Position numbers and translations under genes: made by a program. This document shows, piece after piece, positions 1 to 8,561 of a DNA stretch of 64,000 nt; positions within the stretch are counted from its first letter, which is position 1; each line of letters starts with the position of its first letter. The DNA is from Synechococcus sp. WH 8101 (GTDB lineage: Bacteria; Cyanobacteriota; Cyanobacteriia; PCC-6307; Cyanobiaceae): assembly GCF_004209775.1 (NCBI RefSeq), contig NZ_CP035914.1:2356001-2420000 (forward strand), in the 5' to 3' direction. The notes below the pieces were generated by a model. That model did no database searches. It was not told the origin of the DNA and saw only the letters and a list, made by a program, of their open reading frames with translations.

Positions 1-722
1 ACTTTCAGCAGATCCTTACCCGTGAAGCTGGTGTCGAGATCCAGCTGCTGGTCGTAGTTGAAGACAGTGGCACCGAGGTTGGAATTGGCCAGGGTGGCCA
101 TTTTTTCGGTGTTCTTCGTGTCGCCCGCCGCAGTGATGGCTCGGTTGAAGATTCCGCGAACGGTTGTTGACTTCGGCATGGGATAACCGCCCACCAAGTC
201 GCCGCTGGCATCAAACACGTTGATGTTCTTAGCGTTGCCACCGAAGGCATTGGCGCCAATCACGAAGGTGGTCTTGCCCTTCAGTTTGGTGGTGGTGGAG
301 AACTGAGTTGCTTCAAGCTCGCCCACTTTGGCTTCGAGGCCATCCACGCGGCCCTTGAGGATGGCGAGCTCCTTCTCGAATTCCTTCATCAGGCGCTTGA
401 GCTCGTCGGTCACTTCGGTGACGCGGTCGAGACAGGCGTTCAGCAGGGCGGCCGCTTCAAAGCGGGTCATGGCGCGCTGACCGCGGTAAGTGCCGTTGGG
501 GTAACCGGCAACGCAGCCGTAGCGCTCGATCAGGTTGCTCAGAGCCTGGTAGGCCCAGTCGGTCGGATACACATCCGAGAACTGGGTGATGCTGGTGACC
601 TGCTCGCTGGAGCTGGCGTAGTCGGAAACGCCATTGATGTTCAGCTCAGCGGCATTCGCGGCCACAGGAGCCAGAAGGCCCAGGGCTGCAGGCGCCACCA
701 GCAATTGCTGGAAGAGTTTCAT
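1..722 (-). CDS. SLH-domain outer-membrane porin (partial, N-terminal 240 residues)
   Basis: The reverse strand is open from an ATG at 722 to the window edge, so only the N-terminal part of the gene is present. The start has a good GAGG Shine-Dalgarno six bases upstream. Residues 1-24 form a signal peptide (MKLFQQLL start, hydrophobic core, AANA cleavage site). Residues about 45-100 form one SLH domain with DWAYQAL and MTRFEAAALL motifs. A charged coiled-coil follows (about 100-140: DELKRLMKEF, GRVDGLEAKVGELEA), then the first beta-strand region (KLKGKTTFVIGANAF). This order is that of the cyanobacterial SomA/iron-uptake porins, whose SLH domain binds peptidoglycan and whose C-terminal barrel forms a channel in the outer membrane. 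Solute specificity cannot be told from this part. Confidence 0.93.
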   Translation of the reverse strand, partial: MKLFQQLLVAPAALGLLAPVAANAAELNINGVSDYASSSEQVTSITQFSDVYPTDWAYQALSNLIERYGCVAGYPNGTYRGQRAMTRFEAAALLNACLDRVTEVTDELKRLMKEFEKELAILKGRVDGLEAKVGELEATQFSTTTKLKGKTTFVIGANAFGGNAKNINVFDASGDLVGGYPMPKSTTVRGIFNRAITAAGDTKNTEKMATLANSNLGATVFNYDQQLDLDTSFTGKDLLK

Positions 723-898
723 TGGGGTCCTCACACAGAACGGGCGCGATGCGCCAATCCGCAATGTGGGGGATTACCTGCCGTTAACCATCCCGGGATG
801 TGACAGAGATTGCGATGTCCTGTAACAACGAGAACCAAAACCCAGGCAAACGGCTCGATCTGATACCAAATGCAGCGCGTCATCGAAACGCTCTGTGC

Positions 899-932
899 AA
901 AACGATACCCCCGACCGAAGACCGGCCGGGGG
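899..932 (-). terminator. Rho-independent terminator downstream of the 17-codon ORF
   Basis: In the minus-strand transcript a 10-bp stem starting CCCCCGGCCG closes with CGGTCGGGGG around a 5-nt loop and is followed by a short TTTT run. One pair is G-U on this strand and would be an A-C mismatch on the other, so the hairpin is better formed in minus-strand RNA. It lies between the micro-ORF (986-1039) and the porin start (722), so it could end the micro-ORF transcript or attenuate readthrough into the porin gene. Confidence 0.7.
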
Positions 933-985
933 CTCTCGCCGGGTCCGCTCTGGCGCGGAACCGAATGATCAGTCAGATGGTGCCG

Positions 986-1039
986 TCAGCCGGCGTTCTC
1001 CGCGATCAGCAGACCCTGCATGAAAGAACTGGAACTCAT
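986..1039 (-). CDS. Putative 17-residue peptide with strong Shine-Dalgarno
   Basis: A short ORF, MSSSSFMQGLLIAENAG, starts at an ATG at 1039 and stops with TGA at 986. It is preceded, six bases before the ATG, by AGGAGGAGGT, a near-perfect ribosome binding site that is stronger than those of most genes in this window. A terminator-like hairpin follows about 55 bases after the stop. The peptide has four serines and a short hydrophobic centre. I do not recognise a family. It is co-oriented with and upstream of the porin gene, so it may be an independent micro-gene or a leader peptide. The support is the ribosome binding site plus the terminator, not homology. Confidence 0.5.
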   Translation of the reverse strand: MSSSSFMQGLLIAENAG

Positions 1040-1073
1040 GGACACCTCCTCCTGAATGGATGGTTGAACGCCG

Positions 1074-2717
1074 GTGTTGCTTTCGAAGCCAACCTCACCT
1101 CGGAAGGTTGAGGATGGCTTCACATCACTGCGATCTGGACGTTTGAACCCTAACGGAACTGGCGTCGTTTCGGGACGCAGGGCTGCCGTCACACCGCTCC
1201 TGCTGTGGAGCCTCACCCTGCTGCTCTGGCTCCCCTGGCTGGGGAACCAGCCCCTCCGCGACTGGGATGAGGGCCTGGTGGCCACAGTTTCGCGATCCAC
1301 TGTTTCGCGATCCACCGATGGACTGCTGGCCTTCAAATGGGAGGCGGCCTATCTGAACAAACCGCCGGGCTTGCATTGGCTGATCGGCGGGGCTGTCCAA
1401 CATTTCGGAGAGGCGGACGGGGTGGTGCGTCTGGTGCCCTGCCTGCTCTCAAGCCTCGCCGTGCCCCTGATCTACTGGCTGCGCTGCGGTCTGAATCCGA
1501 CACCGGCAACCCCGGACGCACGCCGCCAGCGGGATCGCCGGGCCCTGATGGCGGCGCTGATCCTGATGACCCTGCTGCCGATGGCACGCCATGGTCGGCT
1601 GGCGATGCTGGATGGCACCCTCGTGAGTTGCTCCCTGCTGCTCTGGAGCGGCTGGATCACCAGCAGAACAACCCCTTGGCATGCCCTGCTGGCGGGGCTG
1701 GGAGGCAGCGGCGTTCTGCTGCTCAAACCGCCGGCGCTGCTGGGATTTCTCCTGATCGCGCTGGCGATCAGCCTCTGGGAACGGCGGCCCTGGCGCACCC
1801 CGGCGCTCGGCTGGTTCGGCCTTGGCCTGCTGCCCGGGATCGGATGGCATGGCTGGCACCTGCACCAACGGGGTGCCGATGCCCTGGTGATGTGGGGTGG
1901 TCAGGGTCTGGGACGGATCACCGAGGTGGTGGGCGAAAACCAGGGCGCCTGGGTGATGCCGATCACGGAGGTGCTCGAGGGTGGCTGGCCCTGGTTGCTG
2001 CTGCTGCCCACGGGGTTGGCCTGGGCCTGGCGCCACCGGCAGCAGAGCAGCGGTCGCTGGGAACTGGGACTGCTGATCGGCAGCGCCGCCCTGGTGCTCC
2101 CCCTGCGCACCCAGCTGCCTTGGTACAGCCATCTGCTTTGGGCTCCGATCGCCCTGCTCTGCGGCGAGGGCCTGGCCCAGCTGCTGCAGACGGGCAAGCC
2201 GCGCTGGCTGAGCTGGGGCTTTCAGCTTCTCGGAGTGCTCAGCCTTGTGCTGGCTGGATTGACCAGCCTTTTCGCTTCAAGCAATCAGCTGCCGATCGCC
2301 GCCCTCCTGCTCGCTGGGCTCGGGCTGCTGATCGGTGGCGCTGGGCTGCGCGGCGCCTCGCTGCGCTCGCGGCACCGCGGACTGGTGGCCGTGCTGGTGG
2401 GCTGGGGGCTGGCCCTGCTGATGCTCTGGCAGAGCCAGCTCTGGCTCTGGGAACTGAACGAAAGCTGGGATCCCAGGCCTATCGCCGGTCAGATCCGCCA
2501 GCTCCCCGAGGATGCCGTGGTCGTTCTCAAAGGCCCGACCCGTCCGTCGCTGGGCTGGTATGCCGGCCGGGAGTTGCGTCGTTCCAGCGAGACAGACAGC
2601 GACACAAGCGCCAACGAGCACTGGCGGGTGAGTCGGCAACAGGAATCCGATTGCGACAAGGTCGGCGCCACCCAGGAGGGGGACTGGGCCCTCTGGCATT
2701 GCCCCGCAACACCTTGA
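1074..2717 (+). CDS. GT39/ArnT-like polytopic membrane glycosyltransferase
   Basis: A 547-residue membrane protein with many hydrophobic segments. The first periplasmic loop holds DWDEG (about residues 63-67) followed by NKPPG (about 95-99), the acidic signature of the ArnT/PMT (GT39/GT83) superfamily, which transfers sugars from polyprenyl phosphate donors to lipid or protein acceptors. The acceptor is unknown. Just after DWDEG the protein has a duplicated VSRST, encoded by a 15-bp tandem repeat at 1287-1316. The start is uncertain: GTG 1074 gives the longest frame, but a TTG at 1143 would leave room for the promoter of the opposite micro-ORF. The stop is 12 bases before the next membrane protein, which suggests an operon. 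Confidence 0.8.
   Translation: MLLSKPTSPRKVEDGFTSLRSGRLNPNGTGVVSGRRAAVTPLLLWSLTLLLWLPWLGNQPLRDWDEGLVATVSRSTVSRSTDGLLAFKWEAAYLNKPPGLHWLIGGAVQHFGEADGVVRLVPCLLSSLAVPLIYWLRCGLNPTPATPDARRQRDRRALMAALILMTLLPMARHGRLAMLDGTLVSCSLLLWSGWITSRTTPWHALLAGLGGSGVLLLKPPALLGFLLIALAISLWERRPWRTPALGWFGLGLLPGIGWHGWHLHQRGADALVMWGGQGLGRITEVVGENQGAWVMPITEVLEGGWPWLLLLPTGLAWAWRHRQQSSGRWELGLLIGSAALVLPLRTQLPWYSHLLWAPIALLCGEGLAQLLQTGKPRWLSWGFQLLGVLSLVLAGLTSLFASSNQLPIAALLLAGLGLLIGGAGLRGASLRSRHRGLVAVLVGWGLALLMLWQSQLWLWELNESWDPRPIAGQIRQLPEDAVVVLKGPTRPSLGWYAGRELRRSSETDSDTSANEHWRVSRQQESDCDKVGATQEGDWALWHCPATP
1287..1316. repeat. 15-bp tandem duplication inside the GT39-like gene
   Basis: GTTTCGCGATCCACT at 1287-1301 is followed directly by GTTTCGCGATCCACC at 1302-1316, with one mismatch. 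The unit is five codons long, so the frame is kept and VSRST is duplicated in the loop after the DWDEG motif. The near-identity suggests a recent duplication. Confidence 0.9.
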
Positions 2718-2729
2718 AAAACCACAGCC

Positions 2730-4109
2730 ATGAACCAACACCCCCCGCATCGCGCTCCGGCGCCGCCCCCCGGCGCGCTCTGGCTCTGGTCTGTGCTGCT
2801 CGGCCTGCTCGCCTGGGGAACTTCAGCCCTGCGCCACGCGCTGCTGCAAAGCAACGCCTACGACCTCGGCCTGTTTGATCAATGGGCCTGGCTGATCGGC
2901 TCCGGGCACGTCCCGATCTCGTCGATGGAAGACGTGCATGTGCTGGCCGACCACGGCGCCTGGCTGTTCTATGCCGCCGGCGCAGCCTACGCCCTGCTGC
3001 CCTCGGTTCAATCGCTGCTGGCCAGTCAGGCCCTGGCCCTGGGGCTGACGGCGGTACCGATCTGGATGCTCGCCAGCCAGGCAGCCCTGTCGCGGCAACG
3101 CTGCTGGCTCGCCTGCGGACTCTGGTGGCTGCAGCCGGTGGTGTTCAACGCCAGCTTGTTCGACATGCATCCGGAAACCTGGGTGATGCCGGCCTTTGCC
3201 CTCGCCCTCTGGGCGGAGCGGGCTGAACGGCCCCGGCTCTGGCTGGCGCTGCTGCTGTTGATGCTGGGGGCCCGCGATGGCCTGGTGCTGATCACGGCGG
3301 GGATGGCGCTCGATCTGGGCTGGCGACGGCGCTGGCGCTGGAGTGCAAGCGCGGCTGCCCTCTCGGGCCTCTGGCTGCTGCTGCTGAGCCGCTGGCTCTA
3401 CCCCCTGCTGCGCGATGGCGAGGGGCCGAAAGCGGCTGGGCGCATGTTCAGCCATCTGGGCGGGGCACCGGGCACGGTGCTGCAGAGCATCGACTGGAGC
3501 GGCGGAGGCCTGTATCTGCTGCTGCTGGCCTTGCCCTGCCTCTGGCTCTGGCGACGGCGCTCCCTGCCCACCCTGCTGATCGCCGTGCCGCTCTTGCTCA
3601 CCAACCTGCTGTCGGCATCGCCCAGTTACCGCACCTTGATCCACCACTACAGCCTGCCCCTGGCGGTGGTGGCGGTGGTGGCCGCCATCGATGGCCTCAA
3701 GGAAAGGAAAGCCGAAGCGACCCACCCTTTCCCCTGGACCCTCACCTGGGCTGTGGTCTGCTGGTTGGCCCTGGCCAAACCCTGGTTTTTCACCGGCCCC
3801 TACCTGGAGCGGCTCAACGTTTTGCAGGACGCCCGATCGGCCATCGCGCAAGTGCAAGCCGACGATGCCGTATTGACCACCAGCTATCTGGTGCCCCACC
3901 TGAGCCATCGCCAACAGATTGCGTTTCCCAAAAAAAGCTTCAGCGATGCACTCCAAGGCGACCAGTGGACAACATTGGTGTTGCACCCAGACGACCCCGG
4001 CTGGGGTTCAAGCCGCCGCATCCAACAACAGCTGCTCGACATTGCCGCTTCTCAAAACTGGAACTGTCGAGCCTGGCCTTCAGGGCTGACACTCTGCCGC
4101 CGCCCTTAA
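2730..4109 (+). CDS. DUF2079 family polytopic membrane protein
   Basis: A 459-residue protein with roughly ten hydrophobic helices. The N-terminal region after the first helix reads NAYDLGLFDQWAW followed by ADHGAWLFY, which matches the conserved first loop of DUF2079 proteins (LGIFDQ, then a histidine-containing segment). The family resembles GT-C glycosyltransferases, but no reaction is established. It lies 12 bases downstream of the GT39-like gene on the same strand, and the pair may act on the same envelope glycan or lipid. The ATG at 2730 is the natural start. The gene converges on psbD. Confidence 0.8.
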   Translation: MNQHPPHRAPAPPPGALWLWSVLLGLLAWGTSALRHALLQSNAYDLGLFDQWAWLIGSGHVPISSMEDVHVLADHGAWLFYAAGAAYALLPSVQSLLASQALALGLTAVPIWMLASQAALSRQRCWLACGLWWLQPVVFNASLFDMHPETWVMPAFALALWAERAERPRLWLALLLLMLGARDGLVLITAGMALDLGWRRRWRWSASAAALSGLWLLLLSRWLYPLLRDGEGPKAAGRMFSHLGGAPGTVLQSIDWSGGGLYLLLLALPCLWLWRRRSLPTLLIAVPLLLTNLLSASPSYRTLIHHYSLPLAVVAVVAAIDGLKERKAEATHPFPWTLTWAVVCWLALAKPWFFTGPYLERLNVLQDARSAIAQVQADDAVLTTSYLVPHLSHRQQIAFPKKSFSDALQGDQWTTLVLHPDDPGWGSSRRIQQQLLDIAASQNWNCRAWPSGLTLCRRP

Positions 4110-4128
4110 GTGACCAGCACATCAATGC

Positions 4129-4155
4129 AAAAGAAAAGCCCACCTTGCGGTGGGC
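4129..4155 (-). terminator. Rho-independent terminator of psbD
   Basis: On the minus strand GCCCACC pairs perfectly with GGTGGGC around a GCAA tetraloop, followed by CTTTTCTTTT. It lies 28 bases beyond the psbD stop. The forward strand lacks a T-run after the stem, so it serves psbD rather than the DUF2079 gene. Confidence 0.88.
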
Positions 4156-4182
4156 ATCGAAACGCAATGGCCAACCTCTCGA

Positions 4183-5238
4183 TCAGAGCGCGTTACCACG
4201 GGGCAGAACCTCTTCGGGGAAGACGAAGTTTTCGTGCGGCTGATCAGCCGGTGCCATCCAGGCACGCAGACCTTCATTCAGAAGGATGTTCTTGGTGTAG
4301 AAGGTCTCGAATTCGGGATCTTCTGCAGCGCGGATTTCCTGTGACACGAAGTCGTAGGCGCGCAGGTTGAGGGCCAGGCCGATGATGCCGATGGAGCTGG
4401 TCCACAGGCCCATCACAGGCACGAACAGCATGAAGAAGTGCAGCCAGCGCTTGTTGGAGAAGGCGATCCCGAAGATCTGGCTCCAGAAGCGGTTGGCGGT
4501 GACCATCGAATAGGTCTCTTCTTCCTGGGTGGGCTCGAACGCCTTGAAGGTGTTCGACTGCTCACCGTCCTCAAACAAGGTGTTTTCCACGGTGGCGCCA
4601 TGGATAGCGCAGAGCAGAGCACCGCCAAGGATGCCGGCCACGCCCATCATGTGGAAGGGGTTCAGGGTCCAGTTGTGGAAGCCCTGCAGGAAGAGCAGGA
4701 AGCGGAAGATCGCTGCCACACCGAAGCTGGGCGCAAAGAACCAGCTGCTCTGGCCGAGGGGGTACATCAGGAAGACGCTGACGAACACCGCAATCGGACC
4801 GGAGAAGGCGATGGCGTTGTAAGGACGGATGCCGACGAGACGGGCGATCTCGAACTGACGCAGCATGAAGCCGATCAGGGCGAAGGCACCGTGGAGAGCC
4901 ACGAAGGCCCAGAGGCCACCGAGCTGACACCAGCGCACGAAGTCACCCTGGGCCTCAGGGCCCCAGAGCAGCAACAGGCTGTGGCCCATCGCATCAGCGG
5001 GGGTGGACACCGCAGCGGTGAGGAAGTTGCAACCTTCCAGGTACGAGGAGGCGATGCCGTGGGTGTACCAGGAGGTAACGAAGGTGGTGCCGGTGAGCCA
5101 ACCACCGATGGCCAGATAGGCCGTGGGGAAGAGGAGAATGCCGGACCAGCCGACAAAAACGAAGCGGTCGCGCTTGAGCCAGTCATCGAGGACGTCGAAC
5201 CATCCCCGCTGTGGCGCGCGTCCTACAGCGATCGTCAT
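4183..5238 (-). CDS. psbD: Photosystem II D2 protein (solitary psbD copy)
   Basis: A 351-residue D2 reaction-centre protein, full length for the family. It starts [15 protein letters not shown], contains the helix segments typical of D2, the [12 protein letters not shown] region with the chlorophyll/iron-ligand histidine, and ends [15 protein letters not shown]2 pairs with D1 to bind P680, pheophytin, QA and the non-haem iron in the thylakoid membrane. No psbC follows: downstream is a terminator and a convergent gene. It is therefore the stand-alone psbD of a two-copy system, in which the other copy normally overlaps psbC. No Shine-Dalgarno is visible before the ATG; a 12-bp palindrome lies there instead. 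Stand-alone psbD copies in other cyanobacteria are induced by high light. Confidence 0.97.
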   Translation of the reverse strand: MTIAVGRAPQRGWFDVLDDWLKRDRFVFVGWSGILLFPTAYLAIGGWLTGTTFVTSWYTHGIASSYLEGCNFLTAAVSTPADAMGHSLLLLWGPEAQGDFVRWCQLGGLWAFVALHGAFALIGFMLRQFEIARLVGIRPYNAIAFSGPIAVFVSVFLMYPLGQSSWFFAPSFGVAAIFRFLLFLQGFHNWTLNPFHMMGVAGILGGALLCAIHGATVENTLFEDGEQSNTFKAFEPTQEEETYSMVTANRFWSQIFGIAFSNKRWLHFFMLFVPVMGLWTSSIGIIGLALNLRAYDFVSQEIRAAEDPEFETFYTKNILLNEGLRAWMAPADQPHENFVFPEEVLPRGNAL

Positions 5239-5245
5239 GAGAGGC

Positions 5246-5257
5246 GCTTCATGAAGC
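5246..5257. promoter_or_regulatory. 12-bp palindrome in the psbD leader
   Basis: GCTTCATGAAGC is a perfect 12-bp palindrome that ends eight bases before the psbD ATG (5238), where a Shine-Dalgarno would be expected. It could be an operator or part of a leader RNA structure. A chance palindrome of this size is possible. Confidence 0.35.
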
Positions 5258-5411
5258 TTTACGTGCCGAGCCTAAGGGGTGTCGTCCCATCTGTGGGGAC
5301 GGAGTTCCGGGCAAGCCGCGGCAGTTGAGTGGAAATACTCAGGAGAGCCTGAACGCCTGAGCGAAAGCCTGTGCCGATTGGCGACAATGACAGCAGTGAC
5401 GTGGATCCGCT

Positions 5412-5675
5412 GTGTACATCGTTGAATTGGCCTTGAGGATGAGCCCCGTGCCGGTCTCGGTGCAACGCAAGGAACTCCACGATGCCGAGGCCCTCTATCA
5501 GCAGGTGCGCCAAAGCATGGAGCAGGGGCAACCAAGGTTGATGGAACTGAGCTGCGAAAAGGTCGATGGCAAGCGGGTGAGCGTGCTCACCAACGACGTT
5601 CTCGCTGTGCAGATTTACGAAAAGGCGGCCGCCAGCGGCGGCAGCAAGCGCCCCGGCTTTGCATTTGATTCCTGA
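5412..5675 (+). CDS. UPF0367 family conserved cyanobacterial protein
   Basis: An 87-residue protein matching the small cyanobacterial UPF0367 family: [19 protein letters not shown] at the start, then DAEALYQQV, a central [12 protein letters not shown] and a [14 protein letters not shown] segment. The family is conserved in cyanobacteria and has no assigned function. The start is a GTG (5412), chosen because family members begin at this point. It lies eight bases before the ABC ATPase gene and is probably co-transcribed with it. Confidence 0.85.
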   Translation: MYIVELALRMSPVPVSVQRKELHDAEALYQQVRQSMEQGQPRLMELSCEKVDGKRVSVLTNDVLAVQIYEKAAASGGSKRPGFAFDS

Positions 5676-5683
5676 GGCTGAGA

Positions 5684-6388
5684 ATGCCTGAGGCCACGGA
5701 TGAGTCCACACGTCGGGGCAGCGTTCGCATTGAACGCCTGAGCTACAGCTGGCCCTGTGGAACCAGGGCCCTGGACCACTGCAGCCTGGAGATCCCCGGT
5801 TCCGGCCTCTGGATGTTGGTGGGCAGCAATGGCAGTGGCAAAAGCACGCTGTTTCGCTTGCTTGCCGGGCTGCTCACGCCGCAGCACGGACGGATCAGCC
5901 ATCACCTCCGCCCGGCTTTGGTGTTTCAGAACCCCGACCATCAGCTGTTGCTCCCCAGCTGTGGCAGTGAGCTGCTGCTGCATCTGCCGCCAGGCTGCCC
6001 GGCCGATCAGCGCCCCCACAGAATTGAACAAGCCCTGGAACAGGTGGGTCTTGCAGGCATGGTGTCTCGTCCGATCCACACCCTCAGCGGCGGCCAGAAA
6101 CAGCGGCTGGCGATTGCCGGCGCCCTCGCCAGCGAAGCCAGCCTGCTCCTGCTCGACGAACCCACCGCCCTGCTCGACCCCGCCAGCCAGCAGACGGTGC
6201 TGGGAACCGTGCAGCAGCTCTGCCATCGCTCCCGGGCCCCCCTCACAGCCCTCTGGGTGACCCATCGGCTCGATGAGCTCGACCATGCCGATGGAGCCGC
6301 CCGCATGGAACAGGGACGGATCGGCGCCTGGCAATCAGGCCGCCAGCTGCGGCAACGGCTTCAGGCCCTTGCCGGTCGGCGGGGCTGA
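5684..6388 (+). CDS. ECF/CbiO-type ABC transporter ATP-binding protein
   Basis: A 234-residue ATPase with every ABC motif: Walker A GSNGSGKST, a Q-loop in FQNPDHQLLLPS, signature LSGGQKQRLAIAGAL, Walker B LLLLDEPTALLD and the switch histidine in WVTHRLDE. The FQNPDHQ Q-loop is characteristic of the energy-coupling-factor (CbiO/EcfA) group, which powers uptake of vitamins or metal ions with a separate transmembrane T component and substrate-binding S component. Neither partner is encoded here, so the substrate is unknown. The tRNA-Asn gene follows 23 bases after the stop. Confidence 0.85.
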   Translation: MPEATDESTRRGSVRIERLSYSWPCGTRALDHCSLEIPGSGLWMLVGSNGSGKSTLFRLLAGLLTPQHGRISHHLRPALVFQNPDHQLLLPSCGSELLLHLPPGCPADQRPHRIEQALEQVGLAGMVSRPIHTLSGGQKQRLAIAGALASEASLLLLDEPTALLDPASQQTVLGTVQQLCHRSRAPLTALWVTHRLDELDHADGAARMEQGRIGAWQSGRQLRQRLQALAGRRG

Positions 6389-6411
6389 GGGGTAAGTTCT
6401 TCGGGTGCCAT

Positions 6412-6483
6412 TCCTCGGTAGCTCAGCGGTAGAGCGGTCGACTGTTAATCGATTGGTCGCAGGTTCGAATCCCGCCCGGGGAG
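6412..6483 (+). tRNA. tRNA-Asn (GUU)
   Basis: The 72-nt sequence folds as a cloverleaf: a 7-bp acceptor (TCCTCGG/CCGGGGA), a D arm GCTC/GAGC, an anticodon stem GTCGA/TCGAT with loop CTGTTAA (anticodon GTT), a 5-nt variable loop and a T arm GCAGG-TTCGAAT-CCCGC. The discriminator is G and CCA is not encoded. The middle pair of the T stem is an A-C mismatch (A51-C63), which is unusual. A strong terminator follows 13 bases downstream. Confidence 0.95.
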
Positions 6484-6496
6484 CTTCATCACTATT

Positions 6497-6525
6497 GCCG
6501 CAGCCATGAGCTGCGGCTTTTTTTT
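6497..6525 (+). terminator. Rho-independent terminator after tRNA-Asn
   Basis: GCCGCAGC (6497-6504) pairs perfectly with GCTGCGGC (6510-6517) around a CATGA loop, followed by eight T residues (6518-6525). It ends the tRNA-Asn transcript and probably the UPF0367/ABC operon. The 259 bases from here to rpaA carry no recognisable gene and presumably hold the rpaA promoter and leader. Confidence 0.93.
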
Positions 6526-6784
6526 GGCTAACGATCGCGCGCTTTTTCCTCGACAGGCGGAAAATTCGTCATAAAGGCGACGGGATTCGAAAGACTTTCT
6601 GAAGAGCCTTGGAAGGTCTTGACGCCGCCACAGCGGCAAATCCCTTGCCCCGCCTGAGATCAATCACTGAGGGATCGCTCTGTCGCCGCGGTGACCACCC
6701 CTGCATGGGCCTACAAATCTTGGGAGAATCCGCACAACGATTGATTCGCGTTTCGTTTCCCTGTTCGCCCGCGTCTGACGTCTG

Positions 6785-7579
6785 ATGAAACCCTGCATCC
6801 TGCTGATTGAAGACGACAGGGATATGCGCGAGCTCGTGGGCGGGCACCTCGAGCACAACGGCTTTGATGTGCAACGCGCCGAAGACGGCATCAAGGGTCA
6901 GGCCCTAGCGCTGCAGTACTCCCCCGATCTGATCCTGCTCGACCTGATGCTGCCGAAGGTCGATGGCCTCACGCTCTGTCAGCGACTCCGCCGCGATGAA
7001 CGCACCGCTGGCATCCCGATCCTGATGCTCACGGCCCTGGGCGGCACCAAAGACAAGGTGAGTGGCTTCAACTCCGGTGCCGACGACTACCTCACCAAAC
7101 CCTTTGACCTCGAAGAACTGCAGGTGAGGATCAAAGCTCTGCTTCGTCGCAGTGATCGGGGGCCCGTCGGCAGCGGAACTCACCAGGAAATCCTCAGCTA
7201 CGGCCCGCTCACCCTGGTGCCGGAACGTTTCGAGGCGATCTGGTTTGACAATCCCGTGCGCCTCACCCACCTGGAGTTCGAGCTGCTGCACTGCCTGCTG
7301 CAGCGTCATGGTCAAACCGTGGCGCCATCGTTGATCCTCAAAGAGGTGTGGGGGTACGAACCAGACGACGACATCGAAACCATCCGGGTGCATGTGCGAC
7401 ACCTGCGCACCAAACTCGAGCCCGATCCGCGCAAACCGCGTTTCATCAAAACCGTGTATGGCGCCGGCTACTGCCTGGAATTACCCACCGGCGCTCAACT
7501 TGAAGATCTGGGCGATGTGTTGGCCCAGGCCCGCCAAAACCGCGAGGAGCACGAGCAGGCCAAACGGGCCAGCGCCTGA
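6785..7579 (+). CDS. rpaA: Response regulator RpaA (OmpR family)
   Basis: A 264-residue regulator. The receiver domain (about 1-125) has the acidic pair E9-D10, phospho-acceptor D53 in LLDLMLP and K in [11 protein letters not shown]. The C-terminal OmpR-type winged helix (about 135-240) contains [18 protein letters not shown] and [20 protein letters not shown]. The [11 protein letters not shown] and [17 protein letters not shown] segments are typical of RpaA rather than RpaB. RpaA is the main output regulator of the KaiABC clock, phosphorylated by SasA, and also affects phycobilisome energy transfer. The C-terminal tail after ELPTG is Gln/Arg/Glu-rich and looks variable. It converges on holB with only 16 bases between the stops. 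Confidence 0.95.
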   Translation: MKPCILLIEDDRDMRELVGGHLEHNGFDVQRAEDGIKGQALALQYSPDLILLDLMLPKVDGLTLCQRLRRDERTAGIPILMLTALGGTKDKVSGFNSGADDYLTKPFDLEELQVRIKALLRRSDRGPVGSGTHQEILSYGPLTLVPERFEAIWFDNPVRLTHLEFELLHCLLQRHGQTVAPSLILKEVWGYEPDDDIETIRVHVRHLRTKLEPDPRKPRFIKTVYGAGYCLELPTGAQLEDLGDVLAQARQNREEHEQAKRASA

Positions 7580-7595
7580 GGGGTACCCACCCTGA

Positions 7596-8561
7596 TCAGG
7601 CGTTCACAACGAGCAGATCCAGCAGCGCCACCTCCCAGGCCAAGCGCGGCTGCACATAGGCCAGCAACTGCTGGCGCAGACGCTGCAACCGTTGCAGATC
7701 CTGCTCACGGCCCTGCTGCCGCCAACGCACCTGCTCCCACCAGGCAAGCAGCCAGAGCTGTTGCTCACCATTGAGCTCTTCACTGAGCTCCCGCGCCAGC
7801 GCCAGGGCCTCCACCGGTTGTTGTGGCGGCTGCTCCAGCCTCTGACGCAGGGTTTCCGGCACCGCCTGCCATTGCGCAGCGTGATGCAGGAGCGCACCGG
7901 GTGATCCCGCTGCCAGGGCGGCCAGATCCGGCTGCTTCAGGGCCTCAAGGGCCGACGACGCCAGCGCTGGATCCAACCGCTCCAGCACCTGATGCATCGC
8001 CTCAGCGCTGAGCCTCACAAAACGGATCTGCTGACAGCGCGAACGAATGGTGTCGAGCAACCGCTCGGGGGCCGCCGACACCAGGATCAACAAGCCATGC
8101 CCGGGTTCCTCCAGGGTTTTGAGCAGAGCATTCGCTGCGGCCTCCGCCATCGCTTCCGGCTCCTCCAGCACCACGAGACCACGCCGTGCCTCCAGCGGCT
8201 GCCGTGCCAGGAAGCGGCCGAGCTCCCGGATCTGCTCCAGACGCACCTGGGGAGGGGAGCGTCGATTCACTCCGGCCTCCTCCGCTTCGGAGCGGGGCAC
8301 GAGGCGCCCCTGATGGCTGTAGGTGGGTTCCACCCAGAGCAGATCGGGGTGATTGCGGGCCTCCAGACGCCGGCGTTGCCTGGAATCCGGCTCACCATCG
8401 GCCAGCACCCCCTCGAGGAAACGGAGCGCCGCCAGGCGACGGCCCACACCGTCGGGGCCATGCAGCAGATAGGCGGGAGCGATCCGGTCGCAGCGGAGGG
8501 CCGCCTCGAGCAGAGACACGGCCAGCGGCTGCCCCACCAGGTCGGCAAACAACGCCGTCAC
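7596..8561 (-). CDS. holB: DNA polymerase III subunit delta'
   Basis: A 321-residue AAA+ clamp-loader subunit. It begins FADLVGQPLAVSLLEAAL, has the P-loop-like GPDGVGRR, a central LLKTLEEPGHGLLILVS and the sensor-1 motif SRCQQIRF. Delta' is the stator of the clamp loader that places the beta clamp on DNA. The P-loop-like motif lacks the usual GKT lysine, as expected for a delta' subunit that does not hydrolyse ATP. The start overlaps the tmk stop by ATGA (8558-8561), indicating translational coupling; tmk-holB is a common bacterial pair. Confidence 0.93.
   Translation of the reverse strand: MTALFADLVGQPLAVSLLEAALRCDRIAPAYLLHGPDGVGRRLAALRFLEGVLADGEPDSRQRRRLEARNHPDLLWVEPTYSHQGRLVPRSEAEEAGVNRRSPPQVRLEQIRELGRFLARQPLEARRGLVVLEEPEAMAEAAANALLKTLEEPGHGLLILVSAAPERLLDTIRSRCQQIRFVRLSAEAMHQVLERLDPALASSALEALKQPDLAALAAGSPGALLHHAAQWQAVPETLRQRLEQPPQQPVEALALARELSEELNGEQQLWLLAWWEQVRWRQQGREQDLQRLQRLRQQLLAYVQPRLAWEVALLDLLVVNA

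Noticed and set aside
1337-2878. A 513-codon plus-strand frame in the GT39-like region
   Set aside because: It is an offset frame over hydrophobic GC-rich coding DNA, with Ala/Arg/Gly/Pro-rich composition and no motif; the 1074-2717 frame has the membrane helices and DWDEG.
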